A stretch of 64,000 bases of DNA from Streptomyces sp. ITFR-21 (GCF_031844685.1 NZ_CP134605.1:1831501-1895500), one strand, 5' to 3'. Shown: positions 10,075 through 19,498, counted from the first letter of the stretch. Notes: generated by a model from the sequence alone, not told the origin. Numbers and translations: made by a program.

Positions 10075-10229
10075 AGCGGATCACTTCCTCTTTCGGTAAT
10101 TCCTTGCCGGACTCGCCGGTCCGGGGACCGTGCCGCGCGTGCCGCCGCCTCCCTCCCCGCCCGTCCCCATGGTGCCATTCGGCCATCCGCAGCGGGGACC
10201 TGTCCGGCCCATGGTCCCATTCCCCGGGG

Positions 10230-11372
10230 TCAGTCGCGGCACACCACGAGCAACGCCCGGTCGTCGTTGACGTCCTTGGCGACCGCCTCGATCAACCGCC
10301 AGGCGGAGCCGTGGAATCCGGTGGCCACGTAGCGGTCCGCCTCGCCGATCAGCCGGTCCATGCCCTCGGTGATGTCCCGGTCCGGGGCCTCCACCAGGCC
10401 GTCGGTGAACAGCAGAAGGACGTCTCCGGCCCGCAACCGCCCTTTGACGCCCTCGAACACGGCGCCGTCGTAGACCCCGAGCAGCGGGCCCTCCGCGGCC
10501 TTCTCCTCCCATCGGCCGCTGCCGGCGTGGAGTTGGACCCCCGGCAGGTGTCCGGCGGACAGCAGCTCGTAGTCGCCGCTCTCCAGGTCCAGCACCAGAT
10601 GCACCGACGTGGCGAAGCCCTCGTCCCAGTTCTGCCGCAGCAGGTAGCCGTTGGCGGCGGTGAGGAAGGCGTGCGGCGGCAGCGAGCCGAGCAGGCCGCC
10701 GAAGGCGCCGGACAGCAGCAGCGAGCGGGACGCGGCGTCCATGCCCTTACCGGAGACGTCGGTGAGCACCGCCTCCAGCACCCGGCCGCCGGAGCTGCGG
10801 GTGGCCACCACGAAGTCGCCGGAGAAGGACTGGCCGCCGGCCGGGCGCAGCGCCATCTCCGCGTGCCAGCCGCCGGGCAGCCGCGGCAGCCTGCTCTGCA
10901 CCCTGATGCGTTCGCGCAGGTCGAACAGCATGGTGTGGCCGCGCCGCCAGGGCACCCCGACCCGGGCCCGGAACTGGGCGATGATCAGACCGGCCAGCGC
11001 CACCGCGGTGACCACCAGTACGGTGCCGGGCGTGACCCGGGCCGGGCCCTCCCGGTACGGGCCGAGCACCGCGGACTCGCAGACCAGCGCGACCGCGGAA
11101 CCCGCGTAGACCAGCAGCAGGCTGGACGGGCGCAGCAGCAGCCCGCCGGCCAGGATCGGCAGCACCAGGGAGTTGGGCGGGCACCACACCGGGGTGGCCA
11201 CCGTGGTGAGGGCCAGTGCCGGGATGGTGAGCAGCAGCACCGACAGGCCGGTCCAGTCCGAGGCGTCGCCGCGGAAGTAGTCGACGGCGGACTTGCGCAC
11301 GGCGAGCCGGGCCCGGTGCAGCCCTCTGCTCCACCGGAACCGCAGATCTTCCCTTGCCGAACGCTTTGCCAT
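10230..11372 (-). CDS. Integral-membrane SpoIIE-type PP2C serine phosphatase
   Basis: A 380-residue protein: four or so membrane helices in the first 140 residues (LLLTIPALALTTVATPVW, LVLPILAGGLLL, LLLVYAGSAVALVCESAVLG, VLVVTAVALAGLIIAQF) joined to a cytoplasmic PPM/SpoIIE phosphatase domain. Metal-site motifs are visible: SGDF near residue 182, DVSGKGMDA, FTDGLVEA and the closing DDRALLVV. Streptomyces carries dozens of such phosphatases, generally thought to act on anti-sigma-factor antagonists. No anti-sigma or antagonist gene is next to this one, so its target is unknown. It is divergent from the acetyltransferase gene, with 129 bases between them. Confidence 0.9.
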   Translation of the reverse strand: MAKRSAREDLRFRWSRGLHRARLAVRKSAVDYFRGDASDWTGLSVLLLTIPALALTTVATPVWCPPNSLVLPILAGGLLLRPSSLLLVYAGSAVALVCESAVLGPYREGPARVTPGTVLVVTAVALAGLIIAQFRARVGVPWRRGHTMLFDLRERIRVQSRLPRLPGGWHAEMALRPAGGQSFSGDFVVATRSSGGRVLEAVLTDVSGKGMDAASRSLLLSGAFGGLLGSLPPHAFLTAANGYLLRQNWDEGFATSVHLVLDLESGDYELLSAGHLPGVQLHAGSGRWEEKAAEGPLLGVYDGAVFEGVKGRLRAGDVLLLFTDGLVEAPDRDITEGMDRLIGEADRYVATGFHGSAWRLIEAVAKDVNDDRALLVVCRD

Positions 11373-11501
11373 GTTGCGGCGACCCTACCGATCTGCGGGC
11401 TCGCCGTGCAGGCCGGGTGACCTGTGAGATGAGCCGCGAAGTGCGAAAACGGGTACGGAAATACGTTCGCCGCCGGGGACCGCGGCTGATAGGCAGGAGA
11501 T

Positions 11502-12731
11502 ATGACGACCGAAGTGCGGCAATTGCTGCCGGAGCAGTGGGACACGATGTTCGACCGGCTGGAGCGGGCCTTCGGCGGCCCGGCCGACTCCCCGGAGGAC
11601 CGGGCGCAGTGGCGCCGGGTCACCGAGTACGAGCGGACACTGACCGTCTGGGACGGCGCGGACATGATCGGTACCGCGGGTGCCTTCTCGTTCCGGATGA
11701 CGGTGCCCGGGGGGGCGCTGCTGGCGGTGCCCGGCGTCACCATGGTCAGCGTGCAGCCGACCCACCGCCGCCGCGGGGTGCTGACCGCGCTGATGCGGAC
11801 CCAGCTGGACGACTTCCGGGAGCGCGGCGAGGCGGTGGCGGTGCTGACCGCCTCCGAGCCCGCGATCTACGGCCGGTTCGGCTACGGCGTCGCCACCAAG
11901 CAGCTGCACGGCACGATCGACACCACCCGGGTGTCGTTCGCGGTGCCGGCGGGCGCCGAGCGGGTGCGGTTCCGGCTGCTGGCCGCCCACGAAGGCCGCG
12001 CGGCCTGCGAGGAGGTGTACGCCCGGCTCGTCGCGGGCCGGCCGGGGATGCTGGCCCGGCAGCCCGGCTGGGAGACCCGCCCGACGCTGGACCCGCCGAG
12101 CGGCCGGGACGGCGCGGGGCCGCTGCACTGCCTGCTGGCCGAGGTGGACGGCGAGGTGCGGGGTTACGCACGCTACGCGGTGACCGGCGAGTGGAGTCTC
12201 GCGGGCGCCGACGAGACGGTCAGGCTGCGCGACGTCGAGGCACTCGACCCGGTGGTGTACGCGGCGCTGTGGGACTTCCTGGCCGCCATCGACCTCACGT
12301 CGAAGATCGCCTTCCACAACCGCCCGGCCGACGACCCGGTGCAGCACCTGGTCTCCGACGTGCGCCGCTGCGGGCTCGGCTACCGCGACGGTCTGCACCT
12401 GCGGCTGGTGGACGTCGGCGCGGCGCTGGCGGCCCGCGCCTACAGCGCGCCGGTGGACGTGGTGCTGGCGGTCGAGGACGCCTTCTGCCCCTGGAACAGC
12501 GGGAACTGGCGGCTGACCGCCGACGCCAAGGGCGCGAGCTGCGAGCGGACCGGGGACCGGGCGGAACTGGCGCTGCCGGTCAGGGAGCTGGGCGCGGCCT
12601 ACCTCGGCGGCTTCGGCCTGTCGCCGATGGCCGGGGCCGGCCTGGTACGGGAGCTGCGGCCGGGCGCGCTCGCCGAGGCGTCGACGGCGTTCCGTACCGA
12701 CCCCGAGCCGTGGCTGCCGCACGGCTTCTGA
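11502..12731 (+). CDS. Eis-like GNAT N-acetyltransferase
   Basis: A 409-residue protein of the Eis (enhanced intracellular survival) type. It has an N-terminal GNAT domain with the acetyl-CoA loop VQPTHRRRGVLTALM (about residues 83-97), a second degenerate GNAT-like domain, and a C-terminal SCP2-like domain (from about 300). The length fits the family. The group acetylates amines on small molecules or peptides, and some members inactivate aminoglycosides; the substrate here is unknown. Start ATG 11502 has AGGAG just upstream. It stands alone on the + strand. Confidence 0.9.
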   Translation: MTTEVRQLLPEQWDTMFDRLERAFGGPADSPEDRAQWRRVTEYERTLTVWDGADMIGTAGAFSFRMTVPGGALLAVPGVTMVSVQPTHRRRGVLTALMRTQLDDFRERGEAVAVLTASEPAIYGRFGYGVATKQLHGTIDTTRVSFAVPAGAERVRFRLLAAHEGRAACEEVYARLVAGRPGMLARQPGWETRPTLDPPSGRDGAGPLHCLLAEVDGEVRGYARYAVTGEWSLAGADETVRLRDVEALDPVVYAALWDFLAAIDLTSKIAFHNRPADDPVQHLVSDVRRCGLGYRDGLHLRLVDVGAALAARAYSAPVDVVLAVEDAFCPWNSGNWRLTADAKGASCERTGDRAELALPVRELGAAYLGGFGLSPMAGAGLVRELRPGALAEASTAFRTDPEPWLPHGF

Positions 12732-12781
12732 GCGGCCGGTCCGGCGTGAGGACCCGGCCGCGCCCGGCCTGCGGGGAGCGC

Positions 12782-13597
12782 TCAGCTCCGCGCGGGCTGG
12801 CAGCCGGGGCACCAGAAGAGGTTGCGCGCGGCCAGCGTGGCGGTGCGCACCTCGGTGCCGCACACCAGGCACGGCATGGCGGCCCGCCGGTAGACGTACA
12901 CCTCGCCGCCGTGGTCGTCCCTGCGCGGCGGACGGCCCATCGCCCCGGGCTCGTGCTCGGGCCGCACGGTGTCGATCCGGTTGGTGCGTACGCCCTCGCG
13001 CATCAGCGCCACCAGGTCCGCCCACAGGGCGTCCCACACCGGGCGGGGCAGTTCGCGGCCGGGCAGGAACGGGTCGACGCCGTGCCGGAACAGCACCTCG
13101 GCGCGGTAGACGTTGCCGACGCCCGCGATGATCCGCTGGTCCATCAGCAGGGCGGCGACCGTGACCCGGGAGCGGGAGACGCGGTTCCAGGCCGGCTCGG
13201 GGTCGTCGCCGGGACGCAGCGGGTCGGGGCCGAGCCGGGCGTGCAGGGCCGCCTTCTCCGGGTCGGTGACCAGCTCGCACGCGGCCGGGCCGCGCAGGTC
13301 GGCGTGGTGCCCGGCGGTGGCCAGCCGCAGCCGTACGGTCGCGGTCGGCGGCGGCGCCGGGCCGTCGCCGAAGCCGAACCTCCCGATCAGGCCGAGGTGG
13401 ACGTGCACCCAGCCGAGCGGGCCGAAGCCGAGGAAGAGGTGCTTGCCGTGGGCCTCGGCGGACTCCATGACCGTGCGGTCGAGCAGCGCCGCGGCGTCGG
13501 AGAACTTGCCCTGCGGGCTGCTCGCCCGCACCACCCGGCCGCCGAACCGCTCCTCGTGGTCGGCTGCCAGCCGGTGGATCGTGTGGCCTTCCGGCAT
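12782..13597 (-). CDS. nei: Formamidopyrimidine/endonuclease VIII-family DNA glycosylase
   Basis: Base-excision repair of oxidised bases. The 271-residue protein starts MPEGHTIHR: Pro2 is the Schiff-base nucleophile and Glu3 the catalytic acid, and PEGHT fits the actinobacterial Nei branch better than Fpg (PELPE). It ends in a zinc finger with two CxxC pairs (CLVCG and CPGC). The helix-two-turn-helix is around RIIAGVGNVYRAEVLF. Only 8 bases separate it from rpiB, so the two are probably one transcript, a pairing common in this group. Confidence 0.93.
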   Translation of the reverse strand: MPEGHTIHRLAADHEERFGGRVVRASSPQGKFSDAAALLDRTVMESAEAHGKHLFLGFGPLGWVHVHLGLIGRFGFGDGPAPPPTATVRLRLATAGHHADLRGPAACELVTDPEKAALHARLGPDPLRPGDDPEPAWNRVSRSRVTVAALLMDQRIIAGVGNVYRAEVLFRHGVDPFLPGRELPRPVWDALWADLVALMREGVRTNRIDTVRPEHEPGAMGRPPRRDDHGGEVYVYRRAAMPCLVCGTEVRTATLAARNLFWCPGCQPARS

Positions 13598-13605
13598 GCC
13601 GCGCG

Positions 13606-14094
13606 TCAGTCCTGCGCGGGGTGGCCGGCGGGGATGGGCGGCAGCGCGCCGGTCGCCTCGTAGGCGGTGAGCATGTCGATCCGGCGCTGGTGGCGCTCTT
13701 CGTGCGAGTAGGGGGTGGCCAGGAAGAGGCCGACGAACCTGAGCACGTCCTCCCGCGGGTGCATCCGGGCCCCGACGCTCAGCACGTTGGCGTCGTTGTG
13801 CTCGCGGGCCAGGGTGGCGGTCTGCTCGCTCCAGGCGAGGGCCGCGCGGACGCCCTTCACCTTGTTCGCGGCGATCTGCTCGCCGTTGCCGGAGCCGCCG
13901 ATCACGATGCCGAGGGCGCCGGGGTCGGCGGCGGTCCGGGTGGCGGCGCGCAGGCAGAAGGGGGGGTAGTCGTCCACCGCGTCGTAGAGGTGCGGGCCGC
14001 AGTCCACGGGCTCGTGCCCGGCCGCGACGAGCCACTCCACGAGGTGGTTCTTCAGTTCGTAACCGGCATGGTCGGAGCCGAGGTAGACGCGCAT
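13606..14094 (-). CDS. rpiB: Ribose-5-phosphate isomerase B
   Basis: Interconverts ribose-5-phosphate and ribulose-5-phosphate in the pentose phosphate pathway. The 162-residue product has the phosphate-binding start MRVYLGSDHAG, the GGSGNGEQIAANKV loop with the glutamate that replaces the catalytic cysteine in actinobacterial RpiB, and the EHNDANVLSVGAR segment. Start ATG 14094. It is followed immediately by nei. Confidence 0.94.
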   Translation of the reverse strand: MRVYLGSDHAGYELKNHLVEWLVAAGHEPVDCGPHLYDAVDDYPPFCLRAATRTAADPGALGIVIGGSGNGEQIAANKVKGVRAALAWSEQTATLAREHNDANVLSVGARMHPREDVLRFVGLFLATPYSHEERHQRRIDMLTAYEATGALPPIPAGHPAQD

Positions 14095-14195
14095 GGGTCG
14101 AGTTTCGCACGGCGGACGCGGCGCGGCCATCAGGGCCCGGGGCGCCCCGGGCCGGCGGCCGGCGCCGTGGCGGGCGCCGACGCCGGCCGGCACCC

Positions 14196-14582
14196 TCACG
14201 CGGGCTGGATCAGGTCCCAGCGGTTGCCGTACAGGTCCTCGAAGACGACGACCGCGCCGTACGGCTCGTAGCGCGGCTCCTCCTCGAAGACGACACCGGC
14301 GGCGACCATCCGCTTGTAGTCGCGGTCGAAGTCGTCGGTGTTCAGGAAGAGGCCGACCCGGCCGCCGGTCTGGTCGCCGACCCGGCCCGCCTGCTGGGCG
14401 GTGGCGGCGCGGGCCAGCAGCAGCGCGGTCTCGCGGGCACCGGGCGGGGCGACGACGACCCAGCGGCTGCCGTCCCCCCTGGGGGTGTCCTCCCTGAGCT
14501 CGAAGCCGAGGGCGTCACGGTAGTAGGCGATGGCCTCGTCGTAGTCGCGGACGACGAGGGTCACCAGGCCGAGGTGTGGCAT
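14196..14582 (-). CDS. Glyoxalase/bleomycin-resistance-fold (VOC) protein
   Basis: A 128-residue two-module VOC protein (LGLVTLVVRDYDEAIAYYRDALGFELRED, then GRVGLFLNTDDFDRDYKRMVAAGV and FEDLYGNRWDLIQPA). The family uses a metal for isomerisation, dioxygenation or drug binding. The residues resemble the unassigned VOC proteins close to glyoxalase rather than a known resistance protein. It starts 12 bases after the DsbA-fold gene ends, so the pair is probably co-transcribed and may serve detoxification together; that link is inference. Confidence 0.85.
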   Translation of the reverse strand: MPHLGLVTLVVRDYDEAIAYYRDALGFELREDTPRGDGSRWVVVAPPGARETALLLARAATAQQAGRVGDQTGGRVGLFLNTDDFDRDYKRMVAAGVVFEEEPRYEPYGAVVVFEDLYGNRWDLIQPA

Positions 14583-14594
14583 GACGGAAGGCCC

Positions 14595-15236
14595 TCACTC
14601 GAAGCTGGGACCCGCCGTACGGGAGCGCTTGATCTCGTAGAAGCCGGGCACGGAGGCCACCAGCAGGGTGCCGTCCCACAGCTTGGCGGCCTGCTCGCCG
14701 CGCGGGGTGGGGGTGACGACCGGGCCGAAGAAGGCGATCTGCTCGCCGTCGGCGCCCGGGACCGCGATGACGGGCGTGCCGACGTCCTGGCCGACCTTGT
14801 CGATACCCTCCTTGTGGGAGGCGCGCAGCTCGGTGTCGTAGGTGTCGGAGTCGGCGTAGTCGGCCAGCTCGGCGGGCAGGCCGACCTCCTCCAGGGCGGC
14901 GACCACGGTCTCCCGGGTCCTGGGCTGCGCCTGGTTGTGGAAGCGGGTGCCGAGCGCGGTGTAGAGCGTGCCGAGGACCTCCTCGCCGTGCAGCTCGCGG
15001 GCGGCGACGGCGACCCGGACCGGGCCCCAGGCGTCCTTGAGGAAGCTCGCGTACTGCTCGGGCAGGGTGTCGAGTTTGTCCTCGTTGAGCACGGCCAGGC
15101 TCATCACGTGCCAGCGGACCTCGACCGGGCGGACCTGCTCGACCTCCAGCATCCAGCGGGAGGTCATCCACGCCCAGGGGCACAGCGGGTCGAACCAGAA
15201 GTCGACTGGGGTCTTGGCGGTTTCGGTGGCGGTCAC
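14595..15236 (-). CDS. DsbA-fold oxidoreductase, mycothiol-dependent nitroreductase (Rv2466c) type
   Basis: A 213-residue thioredoxin-fold protein with an inserted helical domain. The active site reads DPLCPWAW near residues 17-24, so it has the first cysteine but alanine where classical members have the second (CPWC). A single-cysteine mechanism with mycothiol, as proposed for some actinobacterial relatives, is likely. No signal peptide is present, so it should act in the cytoplasm. Other family features are EEVLGTLYTALGTRFHNQ and the cis-Pro loop GTPVIAVP. Start ATG 15236. Confidence 0.85.
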   Translation of the reverse strand: MTATETAKTPVDFWFDPLCPWAWMTSRWMLEVEQVRPVEVRWHVMSLAVLNEDKLDTLPEQYASFLKDAWGPVRVAVAARELHGEEVLGTLYTALGTRFHNQAQPRTRETVVAALEEVGLPAELADYADSDTYDTELRASHKEGIDKVGQDVGTPVIAVPGADGEQIAFFGPVVTPTPRGEQAAKLWDGTLLVASVPGFYEIKRSRTAGPSFE

Positions 15237-15461
15237 AGCGTGCTCCTCGGATGACGGACCGGCGATGCGGCGGGGTGCGGACGGGCCCGGCCGGCCACGG
15301 CCGCCCCGTCAGCGGTCAACCGGGACGGGCGCGCGGGCATTCCCCCCTGCCCCGGATGTGCCCCCATGGGAGGATGCGGAGCGTCCGACCGGTCGGCCAC
15401 CCGGAATACAGGGTTTTCGACCGCTTCCACCTGCCAGGGACCGAACGAAGAGGAGCCGCCC

Positions 15462-18056
15462 GTGCCCGGCGAGAACCTGAGCCGTGAGGAGGCCCGCGAG
15501 CGGGCCGCGATCCTGTCCGTCGAGCGGTACGAGGTCGCGCTGGACGTGCGGTCCGCCGTGGGGCCGGCCGCGGCGGCGGGGCCGCGCACCTTCCGCTCCA
15601 CGACGGTGGTCGACTTCCGCTGCTCACAGCCGGGCGCGTCGTCGTTCGCCGACCTGATCGCGCCCGAGGTGGTCTCGGTGCGGCTCAACGGCCGCGAGCT
15701 GGACCCGGCCGGGGTCTTCGACGGCGCCCGGATCGCGCTGGACGGCCTGGAGGGGAGCAACACCCTGGTGGTGGACGCGCGGTGCGCGTACAGCAGGACC
15801 GGCGAGGGGCTGCACCGCTTCGAGGACCCGGAGGACGGCGAGGTCTACCTCTACACGCAGTACGAGCCGGCCGACGCCCGCCGGGTCTTCACCACCTTCG
15901 AGCAGCCGGACCTGAAGGCGCCGTTCAGCCTGCGGGTGACCGCGCCCGCGGGCTGGACGGTGCTCGGCAACAGCGCCCGCGACGGCGAGCCGGAGCCCGC
16001 GGCCGGCGGCGGCGAGACCTCCCGGTTCCTGCCGACGCGGCCCGTCTCGACGTACATCACGGCCGTCCTCGCGGGCCCGTACCACGTGGAGTACGACCAC
16101 TACTCCCGCACGCTGGACGACAGGACGGTGCTGGACGTCCCGCTGAGCGCGCTGTGCCGCAGGTCGCTGGCGCGGCACTTCGACGCGGACGAGATCTTCG
16201 CCGTCACCAAGCAGGGGCTGGACTTCTTCCACGACCACTTCGACTACCCCTACCCGTTCGGGAAGTACGACCAGGCGTTCGTGCCGGAGTACAACCTGGG
16301 CGCGATGGAGAACCCCGGACTGGTCACCTTCCGGGAGGAGTTCGTCTTCCGCGGCAAGGTCACCCGGGCGTCGTACGAGCACCGGGCGAACGTCGTGCTG
16401 CACGAGATGACGCACATGTGGTTCGGCGACCTGGTGACGATGCGGTGGTGGGACGACCTGTGGCTGAAGGAGTCCTTCGCGGACTTCATGGGCGCCCTGT
16501 CGCAGGTGGAGGCGACCCGGTACACCGAGGGCTGGATCACCTTCGCCAACCGGCGCAAGGCGTGGGCCTACCGGGCGGACCAGCTGCCCTCCACCCACCC
16601 GGTGGTGGCGGACATCCGGGACCTGGAGGACGCCAAGCTCAACTTCGACGGGATCACGTACTCCAAGGGCGCCTCGGTGCTCAAGCAACTGGTCGCCTAC
16701 GTGGGCCGGGAGGCGTTCCTGGAGGCGGCCAGGCGCTACTTCAAGCGGCACGCCTACGGCAGCACCACGCTCGCGGACCTGCTGTCGGTGCTGGGCGAGA
16801 CCTCGGGCCGGGACATGGCCGGCTGGTCGCGCGCCTGGCTGGAGACGGCCGGCGTCAACTCGCTGACGCCGCAGGTGGTCCACGACGAGCAGGGGCGGAT
16901 CACCGAGCTGTCGGTGATCCAGACCGCCGACCCGGCCTACCCGGAGCTGCGCCCGCACCGGGTGGCGGTCGGCCTGTACCGGCGCGGCGAACAGGGCACG
17001 CTGGAGCGGTACGCGCGGGCCGAGTCGGACGTGGCGGGCGCCTCGACGGTGGTGGCGGAGCTGGCCGGGCAGCCGCGGCCGGACCTGGTGCTGGTCAACG
17101 ACGACGACCTGACGTACTGCAAGATCCGCTTCGACGCGGACTCGCTGGCGACGCTGCGGGCGCACCTGGGCGAGCTGACCGACCCGCTGGCGCGGGCGCT
17201 GGCCTGGTCGGCGGTGTGGAACCTGACCCGGGACGGCCTGATGCCGGCCCGCGACTACCTGGAGCTGGTGCTGCGGTTCGCCGGCCGGGAGAGCGACATC
17301 GGGGTGCTCCAGACCCTGCACCAGCAGGCGCGGACCGCGCTGACGCACTACGTCGCGCCGGACGCGCGGGCGGCGGCGGCCGGGGCGCAGGCGGAGGGCG
17401 CGCTGCGGGAGCTGCGACTGGCCGAGCCGGGCAGCGGGCACCAGTTGGCGTGGGCGCGGTTCCTCGCCGAGGTGGCGTCCTCGGCGGCCGACCTCCAACT
17501 GCTCCAGGGGCTGCTGGACGGCACCGCGAAGATCGACGGGCTCGACGTGGACCAGGAGCTGCGCTGGGCCTTCCTGGAGACGCTCACCGCCGAGGGCGCG
17601 GCCGATACGGCGGCGATCGCCGCCGAGCGGGCCAGGGACGACACCGCGTCCGGGCACCGGCACGAGGTGCGCTGCCTGGCGGCGCGGCCGTCGGCCGAGG
17701 TCAAGGCGGCGGCCTGGGCCGACGTGGTGGACTTTGACACGCTGTCCAACGCGCTGGTCGAGGCGACCATCGCCGGGTTCGCCCAGCCGGGCTCCCGTGA
17801 GCTGACCGCCCCCTACGTGGCGCCCTACTTCGCCGCCCTCGAAGGGCTGTGGGCCTCCCGTTCCATCGAGATCGGCATGTCCGTGGTCCGCGGCCTGTTC
17901 CCCGCCCTCCAGGACCGCGAGTCGACGCTGAAGGCCGCCGACGCCTGGGTCGCCGCCCATCCGTCCGCTCCCCCGGCCCTGCGCCGCCTCGTCCTGGAGT
18001 CCCGCGACGACCTGGCGCGGGCGCTGCGCGCCCAGTCCTGCGACGCGGGCCGCTGA
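15462..18056 (+). CDS. pepN: M1-family aminopeptidase N (first copy)
   Basis: Zinc metallopeptidase removing N-terminal residues from peptides in the cytoplasm. The 864-residue product has the exopeptidase motif GAMEN at 280-284, zinc site HEMTH at 314-318 and the third ligand E337, the required 18-residue spacing. The C-terminal half is the helical ERAP1-like domain. The GTG at 15462 (VPGENLSREEARERAAIL) follows an AGGAG site. A paralogue lies at 29271-31841 on the other strand, and the two share long near-identical runs (VYLYTQ, FEQPDLKA, HMWFGDLVTM). It is divergent from the DsbA-fold gene. Confidence 0.95.
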   Translation: MPGENLSREEARERAAILSVERYEVALDVRSAVGPAAAAGPRTFRSTTVVDFRCSQPGASSFADLIAPEVVSVRLNGRELDPAGVFDGARIALDGLEGSNTLVVDARCAYSRTGEGLHRFEDPEDGEVYLYTQYEPADARRVFTTFEQPDLKAPFSLRVTAPAGWTVLGNSARDGEPEPAAGGGETSRFLPTRPVSTYITAVLAGPYHVEYDHYSRTLDDRTVLDVPLSALCRRSLARHFDADEIFAVTKQGLDFFHDHFDYPYPFGKYDQAFVPEYNLGAMENPGLVTFREEFVFRGKVTRASYEHRANVVLHEMTHMWFGDLVTMRWWDDLWLKESFADFMGALSQVEATRYTEGWITFANRRKAWAYRADQLPSTHPVVADIRDLEDAKLNFDGITYSKGASVLKQLVAYVGREAFLEAARRYFKRHAYGSTTLADLLSVLGETSGRDMAGWSRAWLETAGVNSLTPQVVHDEQGRITELSVIQTADPAYPELRPHRVAVGLYRRGEQGTLERYARAESDVAGASTVVAELAGQPRPDLVLVNDDDLTYCKIRFDADSLATLRAHLGELTDPLARALAWSAVWNLTRDGLMPARDYLELVLRFAGRESDIGVLQTLHQQARTALTHYVAPDARAAAAGAQAEGALRELRLAEPGSGHQLAWARFLAEVASSAADLQLLQGLLDGTAKIDGLDVDQELRWAFLETLTAEGAADTAAIAAERARDDTASGHRHEVRCLAARPSAEVKAAAWADVVDFDTLSNALVEATIAGFAQPGSRELTAPYVAPYFAALEGLWASRSIEIGMSVVRGLFPALQDRESTLKAADAWVAAHPSAPPALRRLVLESRDDLARALRAQSCDAGR

Positions 18057-18070
18057 CCTGACGCGCCGCC

Positions 18071-18098
18071 GCTCCGGGCGGGAGCCGCCGCCCGGAGC
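18071..18098 (+). terminator. Hairpin terminator after the first pepN
   Basis: Perfect 11-bp stem (GCTCCGGGCGG and its complement) with a 6-base loop, starting 15 bases after the pepN stop codon. No T-run. Confidence 0.7.
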
Positions 18099-18403
18099 CG
18101 GCGCCCGCGGGGGACTCCCGCGAAGGGCTCCCGCGAGGGCGGGGCCGGCCGCCGCGGGTCGGGACGGCGGGCGCTGGCGGCAGGGGCCGGGGGCCGGGTC
18201 CACCCGGGCGCGGGACCGCGGGGGCTTGCGGGGCCGCGGGGTTGCGGACGTGCCGACGCGGCCGGGCCGCCGGGCCGGCTTCCGCCGGGGAAGGCGTCCC
18301 GTCGGCATCCGCGCGCGGGGACTTCAGCCCGGGGACGTACCGCTTTGCCGACGGGCCGGTAACAGCGGTTAGCGGCGGGGGCGCGGACGGGAACGTCCTG
18401 GCC
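18099..18403. other. Intergenic stretch with no gene
   Basis: Very GC-rich spacer between pepN and the next + strand gene. The last 70 bases are less GC-rich (TACCGCTTTGCC, GGTAACAGCGGTTAGCGG, with short CCGCT/AGCGG symmetry) and probably hold the promoter of the following gene. No clear -10/-35 pair could be fixed. Confidence 0.5.
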
Positions 18404-19498
18404 ATGAACGCGAACCGGCAGACCCCCCCTTCCTCCCCTTCCCCGTGCACCCCGGACGGCCTGACGGCCGCGGCCCAGGGCGTACTGACGGCACGTCAGC
18501 TCAAGGCGCTCGGGGTGAGCGCCGCCGTACTCGCCGAGTGGTGCCGGGACGGCGGGCCCTGGCAGCAGGTGCTGCCCCAGGTGTACGTGCTGCACCAGGG
18601 GCCGCCCAGCGGCGAGGAGCGGGTCAGGGCGGCCCTGCTGTACACCGGGCGGACCTCGCAGGCGCACGGGCCGCACGGGCCGCTCGGCGGCGCCCGGGAC
18701 GCGGTGGTGACCGGGCCCGCCGCGCTGGCGCTGCACCGCTTCGCGTCGGTGCCGCCGCTGCGCGGGGTGCCGGTGATCGACGTCCTGGTGCCCCACCAGC
18801 GGCGGTTGCGGGACGCCGGGGACGTGCGGGTGCACCGGGTGCGGGAGCTGCCGCGGCCGGTGGACGTGGGCGGGCTGCCGTGCGCGCCCGTGCCGCGCGC
18901 GCTGGCCGACACGGTGGGCGCGGTCGCCCTGGGCGGGGCCGCGGGCGCGCGCGGCGGATCCGGCGACGGGTCCGGCGACGGGTCCGGCGGCGCCGACGCC
19001 GTACGCCGGCTGCTGACCGAGGCGGTCCGCGCCGGGCACACCGACCCGGCGTCGGTACTGCGCGAACTTGCCGCCGCCGGGCTGCTGGAGCTGCCGCCGG
19101 TGGCCGCCGCGCTGCCCGCGCTGCGGGAGGCCGGGCGCACGACGGCCGAGCAGCGGCTGTACACGATGGTGCGCTGCGGCCTGCTGCCGGACCCGGTGTG
19201 GAACGTCCGGCTGCGGCTGCCCGGCGGCCCGGTGCTGGGCGGGGTGGACGCGTACTGGCCCGAGCACGCGGTGGCCGTCGTGGTGGACGCCAGGACCGGC
19301 GCGCCGGACGACGGCACCGTGTGGGCGCGCGCGGCGCGGCAGCGCGAGCGGCTGGACGCGCTGGGCGTCACCCTGGTGCACCTGACGCCCGCGGAGCTGC
19401 GGGACGCGATCGACGAGGCGGCGAGCGTGGTCAGGACAGCGCTCCTCGCGTCCACCGACCGGACACCGGCCGCCTACGTGGTGGTCACCCCGCGCTGA
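18404..19498 (+). CDS. AbiEi-like winged-helix plus endonuclease-fold hypothetical protein
   Basis: A 364-residue protein of a type common in actinobacteria. The N-terminal 90 residues (GVLTARQLKALGVSAAVLAEW, then a WQQVLPQVYVLHQGPPS wing) look like the winged helix-turn-helix of AbiEi-type antitoxins. The C-terminal part (WNVRLRLPGGPVLGGVDAYWPEHAVAVVVDA and QRERLDALGVTLVHLTPAEL) resembles a DUF559/Vsr-like nuclease fold, with D and E in the usual places. No partner AbiEii-type toxin is adjacent, so a toxin-antitoxin role is not supported here. The start ATG 18404 has no clear ribosome site. Residues 185-195 contain a Gly-Ser-Asp repeat (GSGDGSGDGSG). Confidence 0.75.
   Translation: MNANRQTPPSSPSPCTPDGLTAAAQGVLTARQLKALGVSAAVLAEWCRDGGPWQQVLPQVYVLHQGPPSGEERVRAALLYTGRTSQAHGPHGPLGGARDAVVTGPAALALHRFASVPPLRGVPVIDVLVPHQRRLRDAGDVRVHRVRELPRPVDVGGLPCAPVPRALADTVGAVALGGAAGARGGSGDGSGDGSGGADAVRRLLTEAVRAGHTDPASVLRELAAAGLLELPPVAAALPALREAGRTTAEQRLYTMVRCGLLPDPVWNVRLRLPGGPVLGGVDAYWPEHAVAVVVDARTGAPDDGTVWARAARQRERLDALGVTLVHLTPAELRDAIDEAASVVRTALLASTDRTPAAYVVVTPR

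Noticed and set aside
15624..18308. Minus-strand open frame of 894 codons opposite the first pepN
   Set aside because: Shadow frame; no recognisable protein, and the + strand encodes a complete M1 peptidase.
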